DNA of 6,794 nucleotides, taken from contig JAAYWX010000129.1 in NCBI GenBank assembly GCA_012516225.1, positions 1 through 6,794 on the forward strand, in the 5' to 3' direction. Under the pieces are notes generated by a model. That model did not search any database, had not been told where the DNA came from, and saw only the letters and a list, made by a program, of their open reading frames with translations. The DNA is from Clostridiales bacterium (GTDB taxonomy: Bacteria; Bacillota; Clostridia; Oscillospirales; Oscillospiraceae). Of this stretch, positions 6,242 through 6,794 are shown in pieces (positions within the stretch are counted from its first letter, which is position 1; the number at the start of each line of letters is the position of its first letter). Both the position numbers and the translations under genes were made by a program.

Positions 6242-6263
6242 GGTGGGCGAAAGAATTTGTAAA
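6235..6263 (-). promoter_or_regulatory. Strong sigma-A-type promoter for the XRE regulator (and possibly lepA)
   Basis: On the - strand the -35 is TTTACA (6263-6258), one mismatch from consensus. The -10 is a perfect TATAAT (6240-6235) and the spacer is exactly 17 bases. Transcription would start near 6228, about 29 bases before the regulator ATG. Confidence 0.85.
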
Positions 6264-6284
6264 TAGAATCTGCAACGCAAAGAC

Positions 6285-6303
6285 ATTTTTAAAATTTAAA
6301 AAT
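6285..6303. repeat. A/T-only perfect palindrome in the divergent control region
   Basis: ATTTTTAAA (6285-6293), a central A, and TTTAAAAAT (6295-6303) form a perfect 19-base palindrome made only of A and T. It lies 22 bases upstream of the regulator -35 and about 105 bases upstream of the HtrA-like ATG. It could act as an UP element, a bendable site or a regulator site. A/T richness makes chance formation easier. Confidence 0.4.
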
Positions 6304-6318
6304 TTTTCTGCTTTTGTT

Positions 6319-6337
6319 CATTTGCTCGTAACAAATG
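6319..6337. repeat. Inverted repeat CATTTG / CAAATG in the divergent control region
   Basis: CATTTG (6319-6324) and CAAATG (6332-6337) are separated by CTCGTAA. An alternative overlapping pairing is TTTGTT (6313-6318) with AACAAA (6330-6335). It could be an operator or a small RNA hairpin ahead of the HtrA-like gene. I found no convincing sigma-A promoter for that gene between 6264 and 6390; the best -10-like boxes (TACTAT at 6343, GATAAT at 6386) lack a -35 at proper spacing. Confidence 0.35.
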
Positions 6338-6393
6338 GGTACTACTATTTCCACAGTACAAAACACGTCCAGTGTAAAAGAGACCGATAATCT

Positions 6394-6400
6394 AAGGAGG
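6394..6400 (+). promoter_or_regulatory. Ribosome binding site fixing the start of the HtrA-like gene
   Basis: AAGGAGG lies 8 bases before the ATG at 6409, an almost ideal Shine-Dalgarno. It selects this frame over the other open frames that overlap here on both strands. Confidence 0.88.
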
Positions 6401-6408
6401 CTGGTACT

Positions 6409-6794
6409 ATGTACGAACAGAATAATTTTGATGGGGAAAACACAAATAATCAGCCGGAGGAAAACAACAGCTCGGAGTACAGGTTTTCGAGGGAAGAAAT
6501 TCCTCATCGTTCCTATATGGACGCAAATTATGCCCCGCGCGGGGAAGGAGATGCCGCGCCGATGACGAATTATACTCCTCCTGTGAAGCCGCCGAAAAAT
6601 AAAAAGGAGAAGAAACCGGGCATCAGTATGGCAAAGCTGATATGTCTGTGCCTTGTTTGTGCCATTTTGGGCGGAGTCGGCGGCGGTGCACTTGTGGCAA
6701 GCCAGATTCATGACAACCGATCTACCGTTACGGAAAACGGCGGCAATGTGCTCAACCGCTCTTATTCCGGAGATGATAAGTCTTCGAGGCAAAC
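6409..6794 (+). CDS. Probable membrane-anchored HtrA/DegP-like serine protease, N-terminal part (3' end outside window)
   Basis: The frame is open from ATG 6409 to the window end (128 complete codons). Residues 1-70 are polar and probably disordered, beginning MYEQNNFDGEN and including SSEYRFSREEIPH, YMDANYAPRGEGD and a Pro/Lys-rich stretch, VKPPKNKKEKKPG (59-71). One transmembrane segment follows at about 74-98 (MAKLICLCLVCAILGGVGGG and beyond), rich in Gly and Cys. The lysines before it put the N-terminus in the cytosol. Residues 99-128 start the extracytoplasmic part. This arrangement, and the wording around DANY, TPP and CLVCAILGG, resembles the N-termini of clostridial trypsin-like (S1C) proteases with a following PDZ domain, which degrade misfolded envelope proteins. 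The protease domain and its His-Asp-Ser triad lie beyond the window, so the function is inferred from the N-terminus only. Another single-pass protein with a disordered N-terminus remains possible. The gene diverges from the XRE regulator gene. Confidence 0.78.
   Translation, partial: MYEQNNFDGENTNNQPEENNSSEYRFSREEIPHRSYMDANYAPRGEGDAAPMTNYTPPVKPPKNKKEKKPGISMAKLICLCLVCAILGGVGGGALVASQIHDNRSTVTENGGNVLNRSYSGDDKSSRQ

Noticed and set aside
6289..6792. Long open frame on the - strand over the HtrA-like gene
   Set aside because: It has no recognisable domain and a composition typical of an antisense frame. It lies opposite a + strand gene with an ideal ribosome binding site, a Lys-rich stretch and a clear transmembrane segment.

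Overview
This window looks like ordinary chromosome from a low-to-moderate GC Firmicute of the class Clostridia, most likely in or near the Oscillospiraceae/Ruminococcaceae. The basis is protein similarity recalled by eye: a ThiI without a rhodanese domain, a two-domain CinA, a clostridial MntP and LepA, a DNA-binding XRE regulator, and the N-terminus of a membrane-anchored protein resembling clostridial HtrA-like proteases. Strong AGGAGG-type ribosome binding sites and A/T-rich spacers agree with this. No transposase, integrase, phage gene, CRISPR array, tRNA or rRNA was seen, and there is no obvious shift in composition.

Layout, left to right. (1) Bases 1-1881, + strand: the 3' part of thiI (tRNA 4-thiouridine/thiazole sulfur transfer), then cinA (NMN deamidase/ADP-ribose pyrophosphatase type) 34 bases downstream, probably one transcript ending in a weak terminator. 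(2) Bases 1919-2623, + strand: an APRT-like phosphoribosyltransferase gene with its own sigma-A promoter. It faces tadA on the - strand, and both share a perfect 15-bp stem terminator. (3) Bases 2673-3774: tadA (-, tRNA wobble adenosine deaminase) diverges from mntP (+, Mn2+ efflux). (4) mntP and lepA converge on a second shared terminator at about 3801-3844. (5) Bases 3872-6199, - strand: an XRE-family regulator followed by lepA (elongation factor 4), probably partly co-transcribed. (6) Bases 6200-6408: a divergent control region with a near-consensus promoter for the regulator and several palindromes. (7) Bases 6409-6794, + strand: the N-terminal part of the HtrA-like protein, running off the window.

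The genes are mostly housekeeping: tRNA modification (thiI, tadA), nucleotide salvage or clean-up (cinA, the phosphoribosyltransferase), translation (lepA), metal homeostasis (mntP) and envelope protein quality control (the HtrA-like gene). I do not see an undescribed multi-gene system. The points most worth checking are the ATG-TAA start-stop immediately before tadA, with family-like codons continuing in frame after the stop; the cysteine-rich HTH domain of the XRE regulator; and the palindrome-rich region between that regulator and the HtrA-like gene.
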